Below are positions 1 through 7,204 of a stretch of DNA of 10,716 nt, piece by piece. The notes beneath the pieces were generated by a model. It was not told the DNA's origin. It ran no database searches and saw only the letters and a list, made by a program, of their open reading frames with translations. This stretch comes from an uncultured Gemella sp. (GTDB lineage Bacteria; Bacillota; Bacilli; Staphylococcales; Gemellaceae), in the NCBI GenBank assembly GCA_947254465.1, contig CAMYEU010000040.1, forward strand, positions 1 through 10,716, given 5' to 3'. A program made the position numbers and the translations under genes. Numbering within the stretch: the stretch's first letter is position 1; the number at the start of each line of letters is the position of its first letter.

Positions 1-454
1 CTGGTAATTCGCTGTTCGGTACTTTTCCTTTACCGTCTTCACCGATTGTTACTGTGATTGTGTTTCCATCTTTACCTGGAATTTCTACCTTAGTTCCTGG
101 TGGGTATGTTGTTCCATCTGGTTTCTTCGGTGTCACTGTTACATCACCTGTCTTAGGATCTTGTTCCACATCTAATGTTGGTGTCTTACGCGCTGGTGTT
201 GTTACATCTACTGGTTTCGATGGTTTCTTGTTAGGTTCTGTTACTGTTCCTTTTCCTGGTAAATCTCCTTTTGGAAGTTTATCATTTGGTACTTCTCCTG
301 AACCATTGTCTCCAATTGTTACAGTGATTGTGTTTCCATCTTCACCTGGAATTTCTACCTTAGTTCCTGGCGGATATGTTGTTCCATCTGGTTTCTTCGG
401 CGTTACAATCGCATCTCCATTTGGTTGTCGAGTAATTTCGATTGTAGGTGTTTG
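1..454 (-). repeat. C repeats (270-bp, 90-residue units), array leaves the window
   Basis: The segment encoding KPDGTTYPPGTKVEIPG and GNTITVTIG occurs twice, 270 bp apart (anchor at 331 and 61). The first unit begins about 454, and the second begins about 184 and is cut by the window edge. Each unit starts PTIEI or PTLDV, contains a VTPKKPDGTTYPPG motif and ends in a Lys/Pro/Gly-rich linker (GKGTVTEPNKKPSKPVDV). The Pro-rich linkers suit a wall-spanning region. The number of further copies cannot be seen. Confidence 0.85.
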
Positions 455-3400
455 AGTTGTTGGTGTCTTAGGATCTGTTCCGTTTTTCTCTTCATCCTTA
501 TCTGGAATTCCATCGTTGTCATCGTCTGGATCAGTCACATCTGGAATACCATCTCCATCTGTATCACGTTGAATTTTAACTGGAACTTTAACTACAACTT
601 CTTCTGTTCCACGTTTCAGTTTAACTGGAATCTCTACTGTACGTTCTTCTTCTTTTGGTCCCCAATCTGTTACTGTTGGTGTTCCTGTTAAGTTACCATC
701 GCCATCCACTGTTAAACCATTTACTGGATTATCTACTGTAATCGTTGTTCCTGGTTTGTTTGGTGTTATTACCTTAGTATTTGCTGGTACTGGTGTTTTT
801 TCTGTTACAGTTTTTCCTTCTACTTTTCCTGTTAATCCATCTGCTACTTTTGGATTTGCATCTTCTGTATCTGGAATTCCATCGTTGTCATCATCTGTGT
901 CTACTTTATCTGGGATTCCATCTCCATCTGTATCTCTTTCAATATTTACAGGTACTTTTACAACAGTCTCCTCTGTTCCACGTTTCAGTTTAACAGGGAT
1001 TTCTATTGTTTTTTCTTCTTCTTTTGGCCCCCAATCTGTTACTGTTGGCGTTCCTACTAGATTTCCATCTTTGTCCACTGTTAATCCGTTTACTGGAGTA
1101 TCTACTGTTATTGTTGTTCCTGGTTTGTTTGGAATCACTACTTTAGTATTTGCTGGTACAGGTGTTTTTTCTGGTACAGTTTTTCCTGTTACTGTTCCTG
1201 TTAATTTATCTGCTACTTTTGGATTTGCATCTTCTGTATCTGGAATTCCATCGTTGTCATCATCTGAATCTTCTTTATCTGGAATACCGTCTCCATCTGT
1301 ATCGCGTTGAATTGGAACTGGAACTTTCACAGTAACTGTCTCGCCACCATTTGTAACTTTAACCGGAATCTCTACTATACGTTCTTCTTCTTTTGGTCCC
1401 CAATCTGTTACTGTTGGTGTTCCTTTAAGTTTACCTTCATCATCTACTGTTAAACCGTTTATTGGTTTGTCTGTTGTAATGCTTGAACCTGGTTTGTTAG
1501 TTGTCACAACTGTAACTGGTGTAATTGGTGTTTTTTCCGGAACTGGTGCTGGGTTTGTAACCTCAGCTGCTAAAGGTCCATTTGCTGTTCCTCTTGCTAC
1601 TGGACTCTCAAGTGTTAAATTATTATCAATTTTCTTAGATACTTTTGCAGTTATATCTGTTTTATCTGCAACTTCTGAAGCTGGAATTGTCACTACACCT
1701 TCAGGCGTTACTGATACTTTATCCGTTGTTTTACCATTTACTGTTGCTGTCCAATTATTTCCTGATTTTGTAACTGTTACAGTTTCTGGAGTTGTCTTAC
1801 CTGTTGGTGTATAAGTAAATGTAATAGTATCTATATCTTGTGGTGTTGTGCTATTAGGACGTGTTGGTGGTGTTATTGTCACACTTCCATCTTCATTACC
1901 TACTATACTAGGTACTGTTGGTGTTACTGCTAACACTACTTGACGCTTGATTTCTACTGGAGCAAATGTTGTTCTAGTTGTACTATTAACATCTGTAATA
2001 GAATTTTTGCTAGTGTCTGGGAATATTGCTGTTGCATTTCGAGTATATTTCCCTGAGTTATCTAGTGTTGTTCCTGGTTCTAATTTATCTCCTTGTTTCC
2101 ATGTCCACGTCATACCACTTGGTAAATAGTTATTTCCGCGGTCTGCTTTATCTTCACTATCTACTACTTTTAGATACTTATGAGCGTCAATATTTTTACC
2201 ACTATTTGCTACATTCAATGTTGAAGCAACTGGTACTTTTGCTATACCGTTTTCTAGATTTCTTGTTTCAATATCAACTACACGGTACTTGAATTTGAAA
2301 TCACGGCTATCTGTAGCACTACTTCCTTCTACGTGAAGAGTTGATTCATGTACTCCTAAAGTTTCAGTATTCAATACAGTACCTGAAGATAAACGAGTTG
2401 CATATGGATTTGCTTCAGTTTTTCCTGTTTGAGATGTAAATGTAGATGAAGTTACTCCTTTTGGAAGCCCTTCTTTAACTTCTACTTTAGAAATTATACC
2501 AGTGTTATCCCATACTTTTAGTTCTGGATTAAATACGGCTCCTCGATAAACTGTAAATATTGGTGTATTGGCATTTTCTGTTAAACGAACTCCATTTAAC
2601 GTTGCTTCTGGTTTTTGAGCATCTTTTGCTACTGCTTTTGCTGGATCTGAATCGGTACTATTTCCATTTTTTGTAACTACCGTTACTTCCGTTCCATCTT
2701 TTACTTTATTTGCTGGAATTGTAATTTCTCCTGTTTTAGGATTAATTTGCACTTCTGGTTTATCTACTGTCCAGTTCCCTTTTGGATCTTTCTTTCCTAC
2801 AGCTGTTTTTGGTTGGTTATCTTCTCCTATATAACTAACAGTAATCTTATCTGCTTTTGCTGGATCTTGTGGTTTTGCTGTTACTTCACCATTATCTTTT
2901 GCGATTGCTACTGGTGTTTGTGGTTTTGCACCTTTTGCTATTTCTTTTGCTACTGGACTTTCAAGAGTTAAATTACTATCAATTCTCTTAGATACTTTTG
3001 CTGTTACCTCTTTACCATCAGCTACCTCAGGATCAGAAATTGTTACAACTCCTGCAGGTGTTACCGATACTTTATCCGATGGCTTACCGTTTACTGTCCA
3101 ATTATTCCCTGATTTTGCAACTGTTACAGTTTCTGGTGTTGTTTTACCTGTTGGTGTATACGTAAGAGTAATAGTATCTATATCTTGTGGAGTTGTGCTA
3201 TTAGGACGTGTTGGTGGCGTTATTGTAACAGTTCCATTTTCATTAGCTACTACACTTGGCGCTGTTGGTGTTACTGCTAAAACTACCGGACGCTTGATTT
3301 CTACTGGAGCAAATGTTTTTCTAGTTGTGCTATTAACATCTGAAACACTACTTGGGAATATTGCTGTTGCGTTTCGAGTATATTTCCCTGCGTTATCTAA

Positions 3401-6259
3401 TGTTGTTCCTGGTTCTAATTTATCACCTTGTTTCCATGTCCACGTCATACCACTTGGTAAATAATTGTTTCCACGATCTGCCAAGTCTTTACTGTCTACT
3501 ACTTTTAGATAGTTATGCGCATCAATATTTTTACCACTGTTTGCTACATTCAATGTTGAACCTACTGGTACTTTTGCTACACCATTTTCTAAGTTTTTCG
3601 ATTCAATATCAACTACTCGATATTTGAATTTCAAATCACGACTATCTGAAGGACTACTTCCTTCGACATGTAGTGTTCCTATGTGGTCTCCTAGCGTTTG
3701 AGTATTCAATACTGTACCTGAAGATAAACGTGTTGTGTATGGTGTTTTTTCAGTTTTACCTGTTTGAGCTGTAAATGTAGATGCTGTTATTCCATACGGA
3801 AGATTTCCTGTTGTTACTTTAGAGATTACACCAGAGTTATCCCATACTTTTAATTCTGGATTAAATGTAGCCCCTCGATAAACAGTAAATATTGGTGTAT
3901 CGGCATTTTCTGTCAAACGAACACCATTTAACGTTGCTTCTGGTTTTTGAGTGTCACGTGGTGTCACTGTAAAAGTAAAGTTTACTGGTTTTGCCTTATT
4001 ACCTGCATTATCAGTAGCATTAAAAGTAATAGTATTTGTTTTACCGATATCCTCTTTACTTGTAGTAATAGTAATTTTAGTTACTTTTTCTGAATCTGTT
4101 GTTTTAACATTAGTATTAGTTGCTTTTCCAGAAGTAATTCTAGCACCATATTTATTTAAGAAATCAGAACCGTCTATATTAACAACTTTATTATCTCTCG
4201 CTGTTACTGTGAAAGTTACTTTATCTCCTTCTACTACCGTCTGATTACTTGGAGATATTTCTAATGTAGGTGGTTGTTTATCTGGTGCGTCTGTTGGTGT
4301 AACAGGATTGCTTCGAACAGAAGTTACTGTCCCACCATTATTAACAACTGTTTCAGCTGTAATAGGATTTCCTGGTAGCGCTCCTTTAACTGTAACTGTG
4401 GCAGTCTGTCCTTTTGTAACTCCAGTTCCGATAACTGTATTTCCATCGTAAAGCTTAACTGTCGAACCGTCTTTCACTCCACTTCCAACATTCACAGTAA
4501 TTTGTTGATTTGTTAATCCTTTTTTATTAACAACACTTGTTGTGATAATCGGTTGTTTTGGTTTAACGATTACTGTAACTCTTCCATCTGAACCAGAATT
4601 GGCATCAGTTGATTTAGTACCGTCTTTATAAGTGGCAATAGAAGTATACTTGAATACCCCGGCTTGTGCTGTGCTTGTTGGTTTGACACCACCTACCCAA
4701 CTCCAAGTCATACCAGCAGGGAATGATTTGCCATTTTTATGTTTAACATAACCTGAATTTACAGGATCATCTGGATCTCCCAAAGGATCTCCTACTGTTT
4801 TCGTAACTGTTTGACCTAGAATTGGATCTTTTGGTGCTTCTGGCTCTGCTTTTACACTTGTTCCTCGAGAACCTACAATATAAGCCTGATTCGTTGATGG
4901 TCCAGATGTTACAGAAGATGCATACACATTACCATTAGCAGCTTGCTGATCTGTTACATTATCCCTCAATTTTACTCTAGCGGTCATATGGATTGCATAA
5001 GGTGTGTCTACCTTACCTACTTCCATTCCAAGAGTATAACTGACCCCACCAGTGTAATTTCCATCTGTTTTTCTTACAATCGAATCTAAATATCCATTAT
5101 CTTTGTTATGTTTAAATACATACCATTTTTGATTCTCACGACTTACTCCTGAATTTGGATCATATAGAGATCTTCTATCACCATCAAAGATCTTATCTTT
5201 TTGGACCCAAGGATTCGAAATTGTAACTGTATTTCCAACCTGTTGGAATCCGCTACCTCCATCAGAAAGCTTTCTATTAGGATTTCCATCAACATTTCGA
5301 TAACGAGTAATAGTTAAATCTCTTACCGTATTTGAAGGATCCATGATATTAAACGGCGGTTGGAAATAATAATGCTGACCATAAGATTGATCTACCATAG
5401 GTATTCCATTATTATTGAAGTATACATCATAGACCATCCATCTACCTGAACTATTTTGCTCATATCTTGATTTAATTACTGTCTTTTTTTCTGTAAATTC
5501 AGGATCATCATTCCTTAAATATGATCCACCGTTAGTATTTTTATCGACAGATGCAAAGTATCTAACGTTCTTCATTGCCCCAGATGAGCTAGTTGCTGTA
5601 TAAGCTCTAAACTGTATTCCTTCTCCCATGCTCTTACCATTACGTAAGTCTCGAGATCCTGAATTAGCAATTGTATTCGCTCCTTCTTTCACTTCTTTTT
5701 TCTTATTAGTTACTTTTGGCATAGAAGACACAATTTGTGTTTGTTGTCTTAACTTTTTAACTAATGCGTCAACTTCTTCTTGGCTAGCATTGGCGTTTTC
5801 TAATATACTCTTGGCGTTAATAAGATCAACATTAACTGCTGATAAAGTCGAAGCTGGTGCTTTATCTTTATTTACTAAAGCTAGTAATTCTTCTAATTTC
5901 GTTATACTACTCTCTAGAAGATTTTTATCTACTACTTTTTTCTCTAGTTCTACTTTAGGGCTTTCTTCTTTTACATTGCTTGGTTTATTTTCTGAAGCAA
6001 CGCTTTCTTTTTTAGCACTTACTGTATTTACTTTCTCAGATGTCTTATCACCGTTTTCCTTTGTAGCATTTGCACCATTCGTTTCTGAATTATCGTTAGA
6101 TACAGCGATTTCGTTCGCGCTTGCTACTCCAGCACCGAAAAAGATACTAGCTCCTATTACTATAGATGCAGCTCCAAATTTAAACTTTTTAATCGAATAA
6201 CTTTCAACCTTAACTCCTTTCTTGAGTTCTTTAAGTTTTTTATTGTTTTTTCCTATCAT
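1..6259 (-). CDS. Giant YSIRK-type repeat surface protein (adhesin-like), 3' end outside window
   Basis: The frame is open for 2086 codons with no stop and leaves the window at base 1. The start is the ATG at 6257-6259, 8 nt after a GGAGG (6268-6272); an in-frame ATG five codons upstream overlaps that GGAGG and is unlikely to be used. Residues 1-48 are a YSIRK signal peptide (YSIKKFKFGAASIVIG at 21-36, likely cleavage after ASA at 48). Next come a Ser/Lys/Glu-rich linker, a predicted helical stretch (about 108-178), an Asn/Gly/Tyr-rich head (about 211-470) I do not recognise, a Rib-like domain (478-568), two Ig-like domains (569-660, 661-770), module A1 (771-1104), a linker domain (1105-1214), module A2 (1215-1555), three 123-residue B repeats (about 1559-1927) and 90-residue C repeats. 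The family pattern implies Sec export and sortase anchoring, but no LPXTG motif is visible here. Role as an adhesin is inferred from architecture; the ligand is unknown. Confidence 0.93.
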   Translation of the reverse strand, partial: MIGKNNKKLKELKKGVKVESYSIKKFKFGAASIVIGASIFFGAGVASANEIAVSNDNSETNGANATKENGDKTSEKVNTVSAKKESVASENKPSNVKEESPKVELEKKVVDKNLLESSITKLEELLALVNKDKAPASTLSAVNVDLINAKSILENANASQEEVDALVKKLRQQTQIVSSMPKVTNKKKEVKEGANTIANSGSRDLRNGKSMGEGIQFRAYTATSSSGAMKNVRYFASVDKNTNGGSYLRNDDPEFTEKKTVIKSRYEQNSSGRWMVYDVYFNNNGIPMVDQSYGQHYYFQPPFNIMDPSNTVRDLTITRYRNVDGNPNRKLSDGGSGFQQVGNTVTISNPWVQKDKIFDGDRRSLYDPNSGVSRENQKWYVFKHNKDNGYLDSIVRKTDGNYTGGVSYTLGMEVGKVDTPYAIHMTARVKLRDNVTDQQAANGNVYASSVTSGPSTNQAYIVGSRGTSVKAEPEAPKDPILGQTVTKTVGDPLGDPDDPVNSGYVKHKNGKSFPAGMTWSWVGGVKPTSTAQAGVFKYTSIATYKDGTKSTDANSGSDGRVTVIVKPKQPIITTSVVNKKGLTNQQITVNVGSGVKDGSTVKLYDGNTVIGTGVTKGQTATVTVKGALPGNPITAETVVNNGGTVTSVRSNPVTPTDAPDKQPPTLEISPSNQTVVEGDKVTFTVTARDNKVVNIDGSDFLNKYGARITSGKATNTNVKTTDSEKVTKITITTSKEDIGKTNTITFNATDNAGNKAKPVNFTFTVTPRDTQKPEATLNGVRLTENADTPIFTVYRGATFNPELKVWDNSGVISKVTTGNLPYGITASTFTAQTGKTEKTPYTTRLSSGTVLNTQTLGDHIGTLHVEGSSPSDSRDLKFKYRVVDIESKNLENGVAKVPVGSTLNVANSGKNIDAHNYLKVVDSKDLADRGNNYLPSGMTWTWKQGDKLEPGTTLDNAGKYTRNATAIFPSSVSDVNSTTRKTFAPVEIKRPVVLAVTPTAPSVVANENGTVTITPPTRPNSTTPQDIDTITLTYTPTGKTTPETVTVAKSGNNWTVNGKPSDKVSVTPAGVVTISDPEVADGKEVTAKVSKRIDSNLTLESPVAKEIAKGAKPQTPVAIAKDNGEVTAKPQDPAKADKITVSYIGEDNQPKTAVGKKDPKGNWTVDKPEVQINPKTGEITIPANKVKDGTEVTVVTKNGNSTDSDPAKAVAKDAQKPEATLNGVRLTENANTPIFTVYRGAVFNPELKVWDNTGIISKVEVKEGLPKGVTSSTFTSQTGKTEANPYATRLSSGTVLNTETLGVHESTLHVEGSSATDSRDFKFKYRVVDIETRNLENGIAKVPVASTLNVANSGKNIDAHKYLKVVDSEDKADRGNNYLPSGMTWTWKQGDKLEPGTTLDNSGKYTRNATAIFPDTSKNSITDVNSTTRTTFAPVEIKRQVVLAVTPTVPSIVGNEDGSVTITPPTRPNSTTPQDIDTITFTYTPTGKTTPETVTVTKSGNNWTATVNGKTTDKVSVTPEGVVTIPASEVADKTDITAKVSKKIDNNLTLESPVARGTANGPLAAEVTNPAPVPEKTPITPVTVVTTNKPGSSITTDKPINGLTVDDEGKLKGTPTVTDWGPKEEERIVEIPVKVTNGGETVTVKVPVPIQRDTDGDGIPDKEDSDDDNDGIPDTEDANPKVADKLTGTVTGKTVPEKTPVPANTKVVIPNKPGTTITVDTPVNGLTVDKDGNLVGTPTVTDWGPKEEEKTIEIPVKLKRGTEETVVKVPVNIERDTDGDGIPDKVDTDDDNDGIPDTEDANPKVADGLTGKVEGKTVTEKTPVPANTKVITPNKPGTTITVDNPVNGLTVDGDGNLTGTPTVTDWGPKEEERTVEIPVKLKRGTEEVVVKVPVKIQRDTDGDGIPDVTDPDDDNDGIPDKDEEKNGTDPKTPTTQTPTIEITRQPNGDAIVTPKKPDGTTYPPGTKVEIPGEDGNTITVTIGDNGSGEVPNDKLPKGDLPGKGTVTEPNKKPSKPVDVTTPARKTPTLDVEQDPKTGDVTVTPKKPDGTTYPPGTKVEIPGKDGNTITVTIGEDGKGKVPNSELP
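479..1585 (-). repeat. Three tandem B repeats (369 bp each) with Ca-binding motifs
   Basis: The anchor segment encoding GTPTVTDWGPKEEE recurs at 1399, 1030 and 661, an exact period of 369 bp (123 residues) twice. Each unit has KTPVPANTKV-like sequence, NGLTVDxxGxLxGTPTVTDWG (like the putative-Ig He_PIG family), a basic strand (VEIPVKLKRGTEE or a variant) and then a thrombospondin type 3-like acidic stretch. The acidic stretches, DTDGDGIPD...DDDNDGIPD, are at 1238-1303, 869-934 and 500-565. By family knowledge such DxDxDGxxD loops bind calcium and rigidify rod-like stalks. The first unit is more diverged at its N-terminal edge, and the last ends in DKDEEKNG instead of DTEDANPKVAD. Confidence 0.9.
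1595..2617 (-). repeat. Module A2, second copy of ~335-residue duplicated stalk module
   Basis: This encodes residues 1215-1555 (341 aa) and starts 1332 bp (444 codons) after A1. It has the same borders as A1 (QKPEATLNGV at the start, LTLESPVA at the end). It is seven residues longer through small in-frame insertions in loops. The long identical stretches (for example the NSGKNIDAH and LPSGMTWTWKQGDKLEPG segments) show a segmental duplication inside the gene rather than convergent repeats. A 110-residue domain unlike A separates the two copies (2618-2947). Confidence 0.9.
2618..2947 (-). other. Inter-module domain between A1 and A2 in the surface protein
   Basis: Residues 1105-1214 of the surface protein. 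The sequence contains KPQTPVAIAKDNGEVTAKPQ, ADKITVSYIGEDNQPKTAV and the segment PKTGEITIPANKVKDGTEV, which suggests one bacterial Ig-like beta-sandwich. The TGEITIPA segment resembles the VVTIPASEVAD segment near the end of A2, so this may be a diverged extra copy of the C-terminal subdomain of module A. That relation is inferred by eye. Confidence 0.6.
2948..3949 (-). repeat. Module A1, first copy of ~335-residue duplicated stalk module
   Basis: This encodes residues 771-1104 (334 aa), from QKPEATLNGVRLTEN to LTLESPVA. It aligns end to end with A2 (1595-2617), with roughly four in five residues identical by eye. Inside it are an N-terminal beta-rich part (TPIFTVYRGA, FNPELKVWDN), a middle Rib-like part with LPSGMTWTWKQGDKLEPGTT, and a C-terminal part with AVTPTAPS and TPPTRPNSTTPQDIDTIT. 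Compared with A2 it lacks a few short stretches, all multiples of three bases, for example in the loop after NATAIFP and between GNNWT and VNGK. Confidence 0.9.
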
Positions 6260-6311
6260 AATAACTTCCTCCATAATTTTAAAAAACTTATACTTATTAA
6301 TAAATACCTAA

Positions 6312-6354
6312 ACAAAAGTTTTAACAGTTCTTCATTAATTTATGAAACTTTTGT
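6312..6354 (-). promoter_or_regulatory. Hairpin in the 5' leader of the surface protein gene
   Basis: ACAAAAGTTT (6312-6321) and AAACTTTTGT (6345-6354) are a perfect 10-bp inverted repeat with a loop of about 20 nt, extended by one wobble and one A-T pair. It lies between the candidate promoter and the ribosome site. There is no U-run after it on the minus strand, so it does not look like a terminator. It could stabilise the mRNA or be a regulator site. Confidence 0.5.
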
Positions 6355-6376
6355 AAATCAAAATACTTATAAAAAT

Positions 6377-6385
6377 ATTATACCA
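6377..6385 (-). promoter_or_regulatory. Candidate extended -10 promoter of the surface protein gene
   Basis: On the minus strand this reads TGGTATAAT, a perfect TATAAT with an upstream TG typical of an extended -10. No good -35 hexamer is seen at 16-18 bp, which is tolerable for an extended -10. Transcription would start about 6370, giving a leader of about 110 nt that includes the hairpin at 6312-6354. Confidence 0.45.
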
Positions 6386-6940
6386 TAATTTACTTAAAAA
6401 ATACTTAAATTATTCATCAAATATTGTATACTTATAAATATATTTTTTTTAAAAGTAAAGTATAATTTCTAAATGAAATTAAGTTTTAATTTTAATTTAT
6501 AGCTTATTATTAGGTTAAAAACTCTTCTTTAGTAATTAGTTAATCAAAAAAATTATTAATTATGAGTAAATAACCTTGCTATATCGTTTGAATTCCCATA
6601 TATTTTAACTTTATATCTAAAAAATAATATCTACATTATAACCACAGTATATATAAATAGATAATTTATATATAAAATTTTTTTCTATATTAAAAATTTT
6701 AAAAAATAATATTTAAATTAAATATAGATAATTATTTTTTTAATTATTTAATTCTTTTTACATCTTTCTCTCTAAATAATTGTTATAAAATACAATCACA
6801 GCTATTTATTTTACGATTATACATAAATAGAAAATCTTCAGTGCCTAAATGTATAGATCTAATTTAATCAATTATTTATAGTATAAAATTAGAAATTATT
6901 ATCAGAATTTCAATATTTAAATATGAGGTATATGAGTATG

Positions 6941-6995
6941 TAAAAAATAAAAAAATTCAACAGCGTATTAAAATAAAAAATTTATTATGCTGTTG
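6941..6995 (-). terminator. Rho-independent terminator, minus strand, no obvious gene directly upstream
   Basis: CAACAGC (6958-6964) pairs with GCTGTTG (6989-6995), extended inward by a G-U and two A-U pairs. On the minus strand it is followed by a long U-tract (AATTTTTTTATTTTTTA, 6957-6941). This is the classic intrinsic terminator form. The nearest upstream gene is the MFS gene, which already has a hairpin at 7115-7161, so this is either a backup terminator or the end of a short transcript. Confidence 0.7.
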
Positions 6996-7114
6996 TATAT
7001 AGAAATTTTAATAGCGTGAAATTAGATATTAAATAAATATAAAAATAGAATAAAACATAAATTAGAATATTTTATCACTAAACAATAGAAATAAAACTTA
7101 TACTATATGCATAT

Positions 7115-7161
7115 AATAAAGATAGTGTGGCAATCATTACAATTACTACACTATCTTTATT
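7115..7161 (-). terminator. Terminator hairpin downstream of the MFS gene, probably bidirectional
   Basis: AATAAAGATAGTGT (7115-7128) and ACACTATCTTTATT (7148-7161) form a perfect 14-bp stem, with a G-U and a G-C pair continuing inward and a loop of about 15-19 nt. The stem lies about 44 bp past the MFS stop. The stem ends are A/T rich in both directions, but there is no long U-run outside it, so efficiency may be modest. Confidence 0.7.
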
Positions 7162-7204
7162 CTAATTTTATATGGATAAATTTTGAATCTCTAAAAACAT
7201 TTTA

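Larger units (their letters stand above)
6260..7204. other. 945-bp AT-rich gene-free region
   Basis: No open frame with a plausible ribosome site is seen on either strand, and stops are dense in all frames. The composition is extreme: bases 6661-6720 contain a single G or C. The region holds the leader and promoter of the surface gene (6260-6385), many short A/T tracts, a direct repeat of TACTTATAAA (6364-6373 and 6429-6438) and two terminator-like hairpins (6941-6995 and 7115-7161). The stretch 6480-6940 shows nothing I can name. Confidence 0.75.

Noticed and set aside
479..1585. Regular repeats considered as a CRISPR or satellite array
   Set aside because: The 369-bp units are coding, in frame and continuous with a protein that has an export signal; there are no short identical repeats with unique spacers.
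54..4244. Several forward-strand open frames of 60-184 codons, including two similar frames at 781-993 and 1150-1335
   Set aside because: They lie antisense to the surface protein gene, have Leu/Phe/Val-rich low-complexity translations, and repeat with the same periods as the B and C repeats. They are shadows of the real frame.
5628..6200. Forward open frame of 190 codons with hydrophobic stretches
   Set aside because: It is antisense to the signal peptide and helical linker of the surface protein, lacks a ribosome site, and the opposite frame has clear YSIRK features.
6429..6465. Forward-strand TATAAT near 6460 as a promoter, and the TACTTATAAA direct repeat as an operator
   Set aside because: Such motifs are expected by chance in DNA this AT-rich, no forward gene follows, and the repeat spacing (65 bp) has no supporting symmetry.
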